Source: an uncultured Selenomonadales bacterium (lineage in GTDB: Bacteria; Bacillota; Negativicutes; Selenomonadales; Selenomonadaceae). From it: 64,000 nucleotides of DNA. Made by a program: the position numbers and the translations under genes. The stretch is taken from assembly GCA_947165295.1 (NCBI GenBank), contig CAMUZU010000005.1, positions 1-64,000 on the forward strand. The letters are read 5' to 3'. Below the pieces are notes generated by a model, which ran no database searches, was not told where the DNA came from, and was given only the letters and a program-made list of their open reading frames with translations. Below, in pieces: positions 50,025-59,451 of this stretch; positions within the stretch are counted from its first letter, which is position 1, and every line of letters starts with the position of its first letter.

Positions 50025-51887
50025 TCAGTGGCGTTTGACTTGATAGAACTTCAGCAGGTCGCGAACTCTTTCATGCACAGCGGCGGCAATGTCTTCGTCG
50101 CTGAATTTGTTCGCCGCGATAATCGTTTGAGCTTCGGTAAGTTCGGCCGCGTCAAGCGACAGAAATTTGTCGCGCCAAAGTTTCGTTTGCGTGTCCTCGT
50201 ACTTGAGGCGATAAATGATAAACGTTTCGGGCATCCACAAAAGTTCGCGGAATTCGTCGACGCTCTTGCCGAAAGCCTTCTCGAAGAATTCGCGCCCGCG
50301 TCCGACTTTGCCTTTCGTCGCGTTGATTATCGCCTGAATCGCACGGATAAATTTTTTGTTCCACTTGTCGCCGACGAAGTCGCGGTTGCTGAAATACTGC
50401 GGTTCACTTATCGGGCAATAACGCATCGGAAACGAATAAATCGACACGTCCAGCTCTTCGCAAAGGTCAATGTTGATTTTCAGCCGCGTGTACAAATCTT
50501 CGGGCGCGTCGGTGAAGTTGTACAGCAAGTAATTCGACAGGTCGCGCACGCCGTGTTTGGCCGCCAACCGAATCGCCCGCTCGTAAATGTCGCGCTGTTC
50601 AATGTGGTCAAACGCAATGCGCGCCGGCCGCAAATTCAATTCCGCCAGCCGCGACATCTTGTGCTCGTCAATCAAGCGTGCGTCCAAGCCCTGATTGAAG
50701 TCGACGTAGCGGGCAAGTTTATTTCGACGAAAATATTTCGTGAACAGCGGGCGAACGAAGTCATCCAGCGCGAAAATTTTTTCTTTGGTCGCGGCGTGAA
50801 CGTTCAGCAGAAAGTTTTGTTCGCGTGTCAAAAAAAATTCGCCCTTCAGCTTGTCGGGCAACTTTTTACTTAACGCGTCGTACAGCCGAATCATCTTGCG
50901 AAGATAAGCGCGGTCGTTGAAGCATGCGCGAAGATTTTTCAGCGTGACGGCGTATTCGTCGGGCGGTTGATACGTCGCGCCTTTGCCGAAGCCGCAAGCT
51001 TTAATCTCGTCGACAATTTCGTCAAACTTCGCGGAGGCAAGGACATTGTTGTCCATGAGCAAAAGATTTCGTCGTGCGCCGAAAAGTTCATCGGTCGTGT
51101 GCAGTTGATTCAAAATCGCCACGTGATCTTTGTAATGCGGCTCAAGAATTCTCACCGCGCAGAACGGACATTTGCGGATACAACCGCGGGTCGTGTACGT
51201 CAAGTAAGCGTCGGCGGCGGGATATTCGTAGTCGATTTCGTCGAGAATCGAATAATCGGGCGGCAACGTGTCAATAATCGTGTCGTCGTCCTTGCCGAGG
51301 TCGCCCGGCTTGTCGAGCAAACCTTCATGCGGCTTGATACCCGTGACGCGTTCAAATTCTTTCGGCACGAGAGTCGCGGCGACGCCTCCGACGAAAATTT
51401 TTCCGCCGCGTGACAGAAACTTTTTCGCGTAATTAATCGTGGCGACGGTCTCATCAAAGTAAAACGTGAACAACGAATTGACGCAGATTGTGTCGAACGT
51501 CGGGAAGTCTTCGCGCTTGAAACGTTCGTGCAGTTCGCCAAGAAACTCTTCGCAAAAAAAATTCCCGCGCAGGTTCGGCACGACGTCAAGCAAAGTTTTT
51601 TTGCCCGTGCGTATGAAGTCGAGCAACTTGTCCGCGTGCCTGCCGAAAAGTTTTGCGGGTTCCGACTTGTTTAGCGGCTGATGAATTTTCCACAGCCCGA
51701 CAGAATCGTCGCAGTCCGCCGCAAAAAATTTTTCCAGCAACAGTTGCGCGCCGAAACGTTTCAGGTCGCCTTTGAAAAACCGCACGTCGTCGCCGCGCAC
51801 AAACCGAAAGTACCACGCCAGCTTCATCAGGTTCGCGGGAATGTACTTGTTCTTGTAATTCGGTTCGATTAACAGGACGCGGCTCAT
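50025..51887 (-). CDS. Radical SAM protein with B12-binding-like N-terminus
   Basis: MSRVLLIEPNYKNKYIPANLMKLAWYF..; TTRGCIRKCPFCAV cluster motif. Confidence 0.85.
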   Translation of the reverse strand: MSRVLLIEPNYKNKYIPANLMKLAWYFRFVRGDDVRFFKGDLKRFGAQLLLEKFFAADCDDSVGLWKIHQPLNKSEPAKLFGRHADKLLDFIRTGKKTLLDVVPNLRGNFFCEEFLGELHERFKREDFPTFDTICVNSLFTFYFDETVATINYAKKFLSRGGKIFVGGVAATLVPKEFERVTGIKPHEGLLDKPGDLGKDDDTIIDTLPPDYSILDEIDYEYPAADAYLTYTTRGCIRKCPFCAVRILEPHYKDHVAILNQLHTTDELFGARRNLLLMDNNVLASAKFDEIVDEIKACGFGKGATYQPPDEYAVTLKNLRACFNDRAYLRKMIRLYDALSKKLPDKLKGEFFLTREQNFLLNVHAATKEKIFALDDFVRPLFTKYFRRNKLARYVDFNQGLDARLIDEHKMSRLAELNLRPARIAFDHIEQRDIYERAIRLAAKHGVRDLSNYLLYNFTDAPEDLYTRLKINIDLCEELDVSIYSFPMRYCPISEPQYFSNRDFVGDKWNKKFIRAIQAIINATKGKVGRGREFFEKAFGKSVDEFRELLWMPETFIIYRLKYEDTQTKLWRDKFLSLDAAELTEAQTIIAANKFSDEDIAAAVHERVRDLLKFYQVKRH

Positions 51888-53338
51888 TTGGCAAGCTCCT
51901 CTTTAATCTTGTCGAGGAGTTTGTCGCCCGCAAGTTTCGGGTTGTCGATGATAACGGCTTCAATCGTGTGATAAAGCCTGCGCAATTTCTTCGGCCAATC
52001 CGACGGCGGAAAATCTTGCTTCGGGGGGGGGGTATTTGTATTGTCGTCGTCGGTGTCTTCGGCGTTGTCAACAGGTTGAACGGTCGGCTGATTTTCGAGA
52101 ATGCGGCGGACGACTTTGGACTGTGCGCTGTCGGGCTCCGTCTTAGCCTCCTGAAGAATCTTGACAAGTTTTTTTTCGGACGGATTGGCAATGTCGTCTT
52201 TCGTGTTGCGGACAATCGAGGCAGCACGATAAATATCGTACAGTTCGTCGAAACATTTTCCCAGCGCGACTTTCAAGGTGTTGTAAGCTTCGTCTTCTTC
52301 CAAGTCGTCGCGTTTGGAATTCGGGCGCAACTTTCTGTCGACAGCATGAACTTCGCCGATAAAATATTTCGTGCCGCGGTCTTCGGTAAACAATTCGCCA
52401 AGTGTGTTCCAGTCGCCGATTTGAATGTTGCCCAAACGAAGCCGCAGGCCGCGCATCTTGTTGGAATCTTCGCTGAGTTTTTCTGAAAGAACGCCCTTGA
52501 ATGTCGACAAGCCGAACCACAGCCACGCGATTAAGTTGTTGTCCTCGTCGTAAAGATCGCGAAACTCCACGCTGAAAATTTCGTCATGACCTTTTTGGCG
52601 CGTGTTTGTGTCCATCTTGTAATTTTTGACGACAGGCTCGCCGTTGACTTCAATTCTGTATTCGGTGATTTTGAAGTTCAATTCGGCGGCGTGCTTGTAA
52701 ATCAGCTCTTGATAATAGAAATTCGGGCTGTAAGTGACGGGCGCGACGAACGACAGATAATCGCGGACTTTGGCAACGTCAAGCAAATCCTCGTTCGTGT
52801 CGACGATGTCAATCATCTCCACGCGGAAAAAATGTTCGGGCGTGTCGGCGTCGGCGTCAAAGGTATCGGAATGCATATTTTGAATCAGGACGCTTTCGGC
52901 GGAACGTTTTCTTTCGTGCCAAAAAACTTCGCGCAAACCTTTGGCGTTGAAAATCAGCCGCGAAACTTTTTTCTCGCCCGCAACCTTCGAGCTGAAAATC
53001 AAAACGTCGCAGTAAGCCAAGCCGCCAAGGCGTCCGATACCGCGAAAGCCGCGGTCGGTCTTCAAGCTTTTGTCGGAGTTGCCGATACTGCCCATTGTGC
53101 GTTCAAAGTAGCGCGTGGAAAGTCCCATGCCGTTATCTTCGATTGTGATTTTGCGCGCAGATTCGTCGATGTCGATTGTAACCGTGCCGTCGTCTTGAGC
53201 CAAAATGCCCGCCTTGACCGCGTCGTCAATGGCGTCGCAAGAATTCTGAACGTATTCGCGCAGGGCGTCGAGCGAATTGGTGTACAAACCTTTCGTGACA
53301 ATTTCGACGATGTTTATTCCGAAATCGATATCAATCAT
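51884..53338 (-). CDS. GHKL (HSP90/MORC-like) ATPase
   Basis: NSLDALREYVQNSCDAIDD, ITIEDNGMGLSTRYFE, GFRGIGRLGGLAYCD Bergerat-fold motifs. Confidence 0.85.
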   Translation of the reverse strand: MIDIDFGINIVEIVTKGLYTNSLDALREYVQNSCDAIDDAVKAGILAQDDGTVTIDIDESARKITIEDNGMGLSTRYFERTMGSIGNSDKSLKTDRGFRGIGRLGGLAYCDVLIFSSKVAGEKKVSRLIFNAKGLREVFWHERKRSAESVLIQNMHSDTFDADADTPEHFFRVEMIDIVDTNEDLLDVAKVRDYLSFVAPVTYSPNFYYQELIYKHAAELNFKITEYRIEVNGEPVVKNYKMDTNTRQKGHDEIFSVEFRDLYDEDNNLIAWLWFGLSTFKGVLSEKLSEDSNKMRGLRLRLGNIQIGDWNTLGELFTEDRGTKYFIGEVHAVDRKLRPNSKRDDLEEDEAYNTLKVALGKCFDELYDIYRAASIVRNTKDDIANPSEKKLVKILQEAKTEPDSAQSKVVRRILENQPTVQPVDNAEDTDDDNTNTPPPKQDFPPSDWPKKLRRLYHTIEAVIIDNPKLAGDKLLDKIKEELAK

Positions 53339-53349
53339 TGCGGTGCCTC

Positions 53350-54975
53350 CTAGTCTTTGAATTGCTTGTACGCCGGCTTCGGGAATTGGATTTTCAGCAG
53401 CGAACGGAAGATCGGGTTTTGGATGAGGTATTCGCCCTGCTCCAGCCGCGTCAAGATGTTTTTGTACGTCGACGGCAGCGCGGAATAATCTTTCGTCGTC
53501 GTTTCCAAAACGTTCGTGCGCCCGAAAGCAAGCGTCGCGCAGTTGCCCGTAACTCGCGGGTGTATGTTCGAGCGAAACTGTTCCGCGCCGAAAAGAATTA
53601 TCCCAAGCGACCGCCCGCGTTCGGCAACGTCAAGAATCTGTCGCAGAATCGGCGAATTCTTTGCGGTGTCCTTCGATGCGAACTTGTTCAGTTCGTCGAC
53701 GAAGATAACGATTTTCGACGGCGGGTTGACTTCGTCATATTCGCCGAGCTTGAGTTTGTAAATCGTCTTGAGCACGTCGCCGAAAACAAACGCCTGCTTG
53801 TCGGAGCCGAGTTTCGCAATGTCAATCACGCTTACCGAGCCGGCGGAAATTTTCTTGAGCGCGTCTTCAAGTCGGCATTCGCGGTTCTGCGGAATTTCGC
53901 GTTCGACAAACATTGCGTCGGTTTTAATCGCCTTGTTGACAATCCGCTTGAACTTGCGCCAACTGAGCACGGAAATTTCTTTCGAGTTGCCGCGCTGTGA
54001 AAGTTCGTTGACCTTCGACAAAAAATTGCCCCACGTCGAAATACCGCCGAAATCCGCATCCGTCGGGTCGACAACCTTGCTGATAATCGAGTCCATTGTC
54101 TGCGTCGTGTCGTCCACGTCGGCGAAAAGCATTTCGAGCGACTCGCGGTCTTCGGTGTAAACGTAGACGAATTTTTTCATCAGCCCGCCCGCCAAATAAT
54201 TTTCAACGTCGGCTTGCGGCAGGTAGCTTGTGACTTTGTCGGTGTCGGCGTTGCGCGGTGCGAAATATCGAACGTTCGCAAACGGTTCGCCGCTCAAGCC
54301 CAGTTCGCGATAAATCTGCGCGGGAACTTCGGCGTCGGCTTCGTGAAGTGCCAGCAAGTCTTTGCCTTTGACGTTGAAAATCACGAACGCGCAATCGTCG
54401 AAGTTTTCCTGCACGGACTTCATCAAAAACATCGCGTAACTGGTTTTCGCCGCCAAGCCCGAAATGCCCGAAATGTTCAGGTGCGCGCCTTCCGAGCCAA
54501 GCAGAAATTGCGCGTCGAGGTTGACGGGCAAAGTAATTTCTTGCGTCGCGTGACCTTCGTACATCTTCAGGAAGCCGCAGACAAGTTTGTTCTTGATTTT
54601 GTCGAGCCCCAACGCCAGCTCAATCTCCGACTTGTCGGCAAGCGTGACGGGCGAATCGTTCTTGACGGGCGTGTAAATGTTGTGCGTGTTGAAGGAAACG
54701 GCGACTTCGACGTAATTCATGCCCACGCGCAAAGTCGGCGCGTCAATCGTCGTGTTACCGAAATCGCACGAAATGTAATTCGTCAGGAAGCTTTTCGCGT
54801 CGGTTATGTGAAAGATATTTTCGACCGTGCCGAAAGTGTGCGAGCCGTTCAAGTGCGCGACTTTCACCACGTCGAAGGCGTTCAAGCGAAAGTCCGCGTC
54901 CGTCCAGAAATAAAATTTGTCCATCGTCGCGGGGAACTTTTCCGTCGCCGCAACGCGCCCGATAATCTCGTTCAT
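53350..54975 (-). CDS. HerA-like (DUF87-type) P-loop ATPase
   Basis: HLNISGISGLAAKTSYAMFLM (atypical Walker A), KIVIFVDELNKFAS Walker B, FGAEQFRSNIHPRVTGNCATLAFGRT. Confidence 0.75.
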   Translation of the reverse strand: MNEIIGRVAATEKFPATMDKFYFWTDADFRLNAFDVVKVAHLNGSHTFGTVENIFHITDAKSFLTNYISCDFGNTTIDAPTLRVGMNYVEVAVSFNTHNIYTPVKNDSPVTLADKSEIELALGLDKIKNKLVCGFLKMYEGHATQEITLPVNLDAQFLLGSEGAHLNISGISGLAAKTSYAMFLMKSVQENFDDCAFVIFNVKGKDLLALHEADAEVPAQIYRELGLSGEPFANVRYFAPRNADTDKVTSYLPQADVENYLAGGLMKKFVYVYTEDRESLEMLFADVDDTTQTMDSIISKVVDPTDADFGGISTWGNFLSKVNELSQRGNSKEISVLSWRKFKRIVNKAIKTDAMFVEREIPQNRECRLEDALKKISAGSVSVIDIAKLGSDKQAFVFGDVLKTIYKLKLGEYDEVNPPSKIVIFVDELNKFASKDTAKNSPILRQILDVAERGRSLGIILFGAEQFRSNIHPRVTGNCATLAFGRTNVLETTTKDYSALPSTYKNILTRLEQGEYLIQNPIFRSLLKIQFPKPAYKQFKD

Positions 54976-54984
54976 GTGACCACC

Positions 54985-56118
54985 TCAAAACAGTTGCAGA
55001 AATGTTTCCGCCGAAATGCTGCGCGACTTGATGAAACTCTCCGTCAGGAAAATCGGGTAAATGTGATTCGCCCAGCGACCGTCCATGCCGTAACAAACCG
55101 GGTTGCGTTCGTTCAGCAGGTACGCGCTCAACAAGTCCGCCTCGTCGCTGTCAATTTTGCCGCGTTGAACTTCCGCGTCCGTGACCAAAATTTTTTCGAC
55201 TTTGACAACGCCGTCGAAGGGCGAATCGCTCAACTTTTTGTCGCGCAAACGCAAATACCACACCGCGAATTTCGTTTCGCCGTGAATTGCGGGGCGGCTC
55301 ATGATGCTTACGGGCGTGCGGCTGAACGTCGGCATCTCCGCGACAAAGGCGGGATTGACAATCAACAGCGGATTGAACTTCTTCGACACGCCGACGACAA
55401 AGCCGTAATTCTTCGCGTTAAACTTCCTGTCGCTCAACGTGCGATACTCAAGCGAGCCGTCCTTGACCAGATAATTTTTTCTGTCGAGCCGCCCGCATTT
55501 TACAAGCCGCGCCACCAAGTCAATTTCCGCGTCGTGCATGTGCCGCTGAACTTTTGCAACGGCGCGCTCCTCGAATTTTTCGGAGGAATTGCGATTCGTG
55601 TTGTAACTCAGCACGGCGGAAATATTCACGGGGAAATTTTTTGCGGTCAAGCGTGCGTTGAGCTTCGTTTTAAGACCGTGAAAGAAACCGTCGTGCCCGT
55701 CAAAGTTCGCCACGTCCGGCAGAACCAAAACAATTTCGTCCGTGAAACTTTCGTGGTGCAACTTCTTTTCAACGCGTCGACAACAGCCGACCGAAACTTG
55801 AGCGGCGACAATCGGGTAAATTGTCTTGCGCGTGCCCGACGTCGTGTAAGAAATGTCGTCGACCTTGTAAACGTGTCGCGTGCCGTCAAGAAAGCAACTC
55901 AAAATCTGCAGGCCGCTTGCGGAAATTTCGTCGGCGCGTCTCTTCAACGGCACGGGCTTTTTCGTCGAACGAGTTTCGCCGTTTGCGGTCAAGGTAAATT
56001 CGTTCGGCGCGTCATACTCAATCGGCGCGTCGGAATTCGTGTCGAGTTCGACTCGCGTCGCACGAAAACTTTCGCCGTAAGTCGCCTGCGCGATGAACTT
56101 CAAAATTTCGTTTCGCAT
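54985..56118 (-). CDS. NurA-like nuclease
   Basis: Ordered motifs SCFLDGTRHVYKVD, DAEIDLVARLVK, LVKDGSLEYR, GVSKKF, C-term HIYPIFLTESFIKSR; next to a HerA-like gene. Confidence 0.6.
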   Translation of the reverse strand: MRNEILKFIAQATYGESFRATRVELDTNSDAPIEYDAPNEFTLTANGETRSTKKPVPLKRRADEISASGLQILSCFLDGTRHVYKVDDISYTTSGTRKTIYPIVAAQVSVGCCRRVEKKLHHESFTDEIVLVLPDVANFDGHDGFFHGLKTKLNARLTAKNFPVNISAVLSYNTNRNSSEKFEERAVAKVQRHMHDAEIDLVARLVKCGRLDRKNYLVKDGSLEYRTLSDRKFNAKNYGFVVGVSKKFNPLLIVNPAFVAEMPTFSRTPVSIMSRPAIHGETKFAVWYLRLRDKKLSDSPFDGVVKVEKILVTDAEVQRGKIDSDEADLLSAYLLNERNPVCYGMDGRWANHIYPIFLTESFIKSRSISAETFLQLF

Positions 56119-56149
56119 GTCAATCACCGGCGATCGGTTTAACATTTTT

Positions 56150-56178
56150 TTGACGATCGGTCAACAATTCGCTACAAT
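56150..56178 (+). promoter_or_regulatory. Sigma-A-like promoter for RidA gene
   Basis: TTGACG - 17 bp - TACAAT. Confidence 0.75.
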
Positions 56179-56209
56179 GTGCACGAAAAATTTTGTGGAG
56201 GTCACAATC

Positions 56210-56581
56210 ATGAGAATTATTCACACGGACAACGCACCCGCCGCCGTCGGCCCGTACAGCCAGGCGATTAAAGTCAACGGGCTTTTGTACACGTCGGGGC
56301 AAATCGCAATTGACCCGACCGTCGGAAAAATCACCGCGACGACGATTGAAGGTCAAGCCGAACAGTGCTGCAAGAATTTGGCTGCAATTCTCGACGCGGC
56401 GGGCTACGACTTCAGCGAAGTTTTCAAGACGACGTGTTTCCTTGCCGACATTGCCGACTTCAAGGCGTTCAACGCGGTTTACGAAAAATATTTCGTCAGC
56501 AAACCTGCGCGAAGTTGTGTCGCCGTGAAAGACTTGCCCGCCGGCGCGCTGTGCGAAATTGAACTTATCGCCGCGAAGTAA
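56210..56581 (+). CDS. ridA: RidA/YjgF/Rut-C family protein
   Basis: MRIIHTDNAPAAVGPYSQAIKVNGLLYTSGQIAIDP..SCVAVKDLPAGALCEIELIA. Confidence 0.93.
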   Translation: MRIIHTDNAPAAVGPYSQAIKVNGLLYTSGQIAIDPTVGKITATTIEGQAEQCCKNLAAILDAAGYDFSEVFKTTCFLADIADFKAFNAVYEKYFVSKPARSCVAVKDLPAGALCEIELIAAK

Positions 56582-57406
56582 ATGGACGCTCTGATTCGCG
56601 TTGAAAATCTTCGCCACGTCTACAAAACTGCGTCGGGCGACAAACTTGCGCTTGACGGCGTGAACTTGTCGATTGACGCGGGCGAATTCGTCGCGATTAT
56701 CGGCACGAACGGTTCAGGCAAGTCGACGCTCGCCAAACATTTCAACGCGCTGTTGCTCCCGACAAGCGGAAAAGTTTTCGTCGACGGGCTGGACACTTCC
56801 GACGAAGAAAATCTTTGGCATGTGCGCGAAAACGTCGGCATGGTCTTTCAAAATCCCGACAGCGAAATTGTCGCTGCCATTGTCGAAGACGACGTTGCCT
56901 TCGGGCTTGAAAATTTGGGTATCGCGCCCGACAAAATCCGTGAACGCGTCGACCTTGCACTTGACGCCGTCAACATGAGCGGTTACAAAGTTTTCGCGCC
57001 AAGCAAGTTGAGCGGCGGACAAAAGCAACGAATCGCAATCGCGGGCGTCGTCGCAATGCAAACGAAAGTTATCGTGCTGGACGAACCGACCGCAATGCTC
57101 GACCCGCAAGGCCGTCGCGAAATTCTGTCGCTGGTCAAACGGCTCCACGCGCAGGGCAAAACGATAATTTACATCACGCACTTTATGGAAGAGGCCGCCG
57201 AAGCTCAACGCGTCTTCGTCATGGAACGCGGAAAAATTCTTCGCGTCGGGACGCCGCACGAAATCTTCACGAACGTTGCCGAAATGAAACGCCTGGGCTT
57301 CGACGTGCCTGTCGCCGCGGAATTAGCCGAACGTCTGCGCGGGAAATTCAAGCTCCCGAAAAATATTTTGACGGCGGACGAACTTGCGGAGGCTTTGCAC
57401 AGATGA
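56582..57406 (+). CDS. ecfA1: Energy-coupling factor transporter ATPase EcfA1
   Basis: GTNGSGKSTLAKHFNALLLPTSG..VGMVFQNPDSEIVAAIVEDDVAFGLENLG. Confidence 0.92.
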   Translation: MDALIRVENLRHVYKTASGDKLALDGVNLSIDAGEFVAIIGTNGSGKSTLAKHFNALLLPTSGKVFVDGLDTSDEENLWHVRENVGMVFQNPDSEIVAAIVEDDVAFGLENLGIAPDKIRERVDLALDAVNMSGYKVFAPSKLSGGQKQRIAIAGVVAMQTKVIVLDEPTAMLDPQGRREILSLVKRLHAQGKTIIYITHFMEEAAEAQRVFVMERGKILRVGTPHEIFTNVAEMKRLGFDVPVAAELAERLRGKFKLPKNILTADELAEALHR

Positions 57407-58209
57407 TTAACGTTCGCGACGTGACTTACACTTACATGACGGGCACGCCGTTTGAGAAAACCGCGCTGAAAAATATTTCGTTCGACGCGGCGGAAGGCGA
57501 AGTGCTTGCAATCGCGGGACACACCGGCTCCGGCAAGTCCACGCTGATTCAAATTGTCGCGGGCTTGATTGACTTGACAAGCGGCTCCGTCGAAATTGAC
57601 GGCTTGCCTGTCGCGGACAAAAAAATTCGCCGCCTCGTCGGAATCGTCTTCCAATATCCCGAACAGCAGCTGTTTGAAGAAACCGTCGAACGCGACATTG
57701 CCTTTGCGCCGAAAAATTTTGGTTTGAGCGACGACGAAATTTCTGCGCGGGTCAACGAAGCAATGCGGCAAGTCGGTTTGGACGCGTCGCTGAAAAATCT
57801 TTCGCCGTTTGAACTGTCGGGCGGTCAGCGTCGACGGGCGGCAATCGCGGGCATTTTGGCGATGAAGCCGAAATATTTAATCCTCGACGAACCGACGGCG
57901 GGTCTCGACCCGAAGGCGAAAAAAAATCTCCTGCGCGAAATCTTCGGCGACGTGAAAAAATCGGGCGTCACGATAATTCTTGTGTCGCACAACATGGACG
58001 ACATTGCGCGTTTCGCCGACAGAGTAATCGTCCTTGCGCAGGGCGAAAAAATTTTCGACGGGCGACCGCGTGAACTTTTTGCCCGCGAAGAAATTCTGCG
58101 ACGTGCGGGACTGGAACCGCCGCCGATAACTCAACTCATGCGCAGGTTGGGCGTCGACGAAATTGTCTTGTCGCTCGACGAGGCCGAACGAATTCTGCAA
58201 AAAAATTAA
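57403..58209 (+). CDS. ecfA2: Energy-coupling factor transporter ATPase EcfA2
   Basis: GHTGSGKSTLIQIVAGL..VGIVFQYPEQQLFEETVERDIAFAPKNFG; ATGA overlap with ecfA1. Confidence 0.92.
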   Translation: MINVRDVTYTYMTGTPFEKTALKNISFDAAEGEVLAIAGHTGSGKSTLIQIVAGLIDLTSGSVEIDGLPVADKKIRRLVGIVFQYPEQQLFEETVERDIAFAPKNFGLSDDEISARVNEAMRQVGLDASLKNLSPFELSGGQRRRAAIAGILAMKPKYLILDEPTAGLDPKAKKNLLREIFGDVKKSGVTIILVSHNMDDIARFADRVIVLAQGEKIFDGRPRELFAREEILRRAGLEPPPITQLMRRLGVDEIVLSLDEAERILQKN

Positions 58210-58238
58210 GCGTCGGAAGTTATCCAACGCTTTTTTTA
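58208..58238 (+). terminator. Terminator between convergent ecfA2 and cvfB
   Basis: AAGCGTCGGAAGTTATCCAACGCTTTTTTT. Confidence 0.75.
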
Positions 58239-59093
58239 TTTGGCAAGCTTGAAGTTGTCGCCGACTTTTTCAATCAATCGCTGTTTGAACAAGTGACCGA
58301 TCGCACGCTTGAACGCCGCCTTGCTCAGGTGAAACACCGCGAAAATTTTTTCGGGCGGACTTTTGTCGTTGAAGACAAGTTCGCCGCCGTTGTCCTGCAT
58401 GAACGCAAGAATCTTTTCGGCGTCGCGGTCAAGCTCAAGTTCTTTCGTGTAACGCAGTGACGCGTTCAATCGGCCGTCGTCGCGAACAAAAGTCACACGC
58501 GCAGTGACGACCTCGCCGACACGCAACGCACGCGGAATTTCGTTCTGCGGGACGAAGACAATGTGTCGTCCGTCGCTGAAAATGAACGCGCCCGCCTCCG
58601 TGATGTTGTAAATCGCGCCCGTGACGTTGTCGCCGCGTTTGATGTCGACGGCGGGTTTCGACGCACGGCGAATTTCGTCGGCAACGTCCATGCTCGCAGC
58701 AAGGCGACCGGATTTGTCGACGTAAAGTTTCGCCCAAACAATTTCGCCGACCTTAGGTTTCCCGCACATTTCGGCGAACGGCATGAAAATTCCGCGTTCG
58801 GCTCCCGCGTCGACAAAAGCTCCGTCCTCTGTCGTGTTGATGACTTTAAGCCGCGCAATCTGTCCGACTTTCATTTTCGGGACGCGCATACTTGCCGTCA
58901 ATCGCCGTTTCGGGTCAAGGTACAGGAAAACTTTCACCGTGTCGCCGACGTTGACTTGAGCGGTCTGTTGCGCCTTGTGTAACAAAATGTCGTGCGACGT
59001 GTTGCCCGTGCCCGCGTCGAGGAACGCGCCCATTTCGTTCGTTCGTGCAACTTTGAGTTCGGCGACTGTCCCGGGCTTGAGTTCAGTCTTCAT
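58236..59093 (-). CDS. cvfB: S1-like RNA-binding protein, CvfB family
   Basis: Repeated S1-like segments (NEMGAFLDAG, TEDGAFVDAG, TEAGAFIF), C-terminal winged-helix-like; true start ATG 59093. Confidence 0.85.
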   Translation of the reverse strand: MKTELKPGTVAELKVARTNEMGAFLDAGTGNTSHDILLHKAQQTAQVNVGDTVKVFLYLDPKRRLTASMRVPKMKVGQIARLKVINTTEDGAFVDAGAERGIFMPFAEMCGKPKVGEIVWAKLYVDKSGRLAASMDVADEIRRASKPAVDIKRGDNVTGAIYNITEAGAFIFSDGRHIVFVPQNEIPRALRVGEVVTARVTFVRDDGRLNASLRYTKELELDRDAEKILAFMQDNGGELVFNDKSPPEKIFAVFHLSKAAFKRAIGHLFKQRLIEKVGDNFKLAK

Positions 59094-59427
59094 AAAGCGT
59101 AATTTTCGCCTCGCTCCAAAGCTGTTCAAGCGCGTAATACTGCCGGTTTTCTTCCTTGAAGATGTGCGCAACCACGTCGCCGTAATCGAGCAGAATCCAT
59201 TCGCCTTCGTGATAGCCTTCGCGGTGGCTGAAGTGAACGCCCGCTTTGTCGAGTTCGTCTTCGATGTTGTCGGCAATGGCGCGGACTTGAGTGGCGGTCT
59301 GCGCGCTGCACACGACGAAATAATCCGTCGAGAACGTCAACCCGCGCATGTCCATTGTGATGACTTCGCTTGCCTTCTTGTCGCTTGCCGCCTTGCAAAT
59401 TTTGCGTGCCAGGTCAAAAGTTTTCAA
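59083..59427 (-). CDS. rsfS: Ribosome silencing factor RsfS
   Basis: ASEVITMDMRGLTFSTDYFVVCSAQTATQVRAIADNIEDEL..GEWILLDYGDVVAHIF. Confidence 0.95.
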   Translation of the reverse strand: MKTFDLARKICKAASDKKASEVITMDMRGLTFSTDYFVVCSAQTATQVRAIADNIEDELDKAGVHFSHREGYHEGEWILLDYGDVVAHIFKEENRQYYALEQLWSEAKITLYED

Positions 59428-59451
59428 ATTGATTCGCCTCCGAGTGATGAT

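Noticed and set aside
54214-56142. 642-aa + strand ORF antisense to HerA/NurA
   Set aside because: Arg/Val-rich composition-driven antisense frame; the minus-strand genes have motifs, RBSs and tight spacing.
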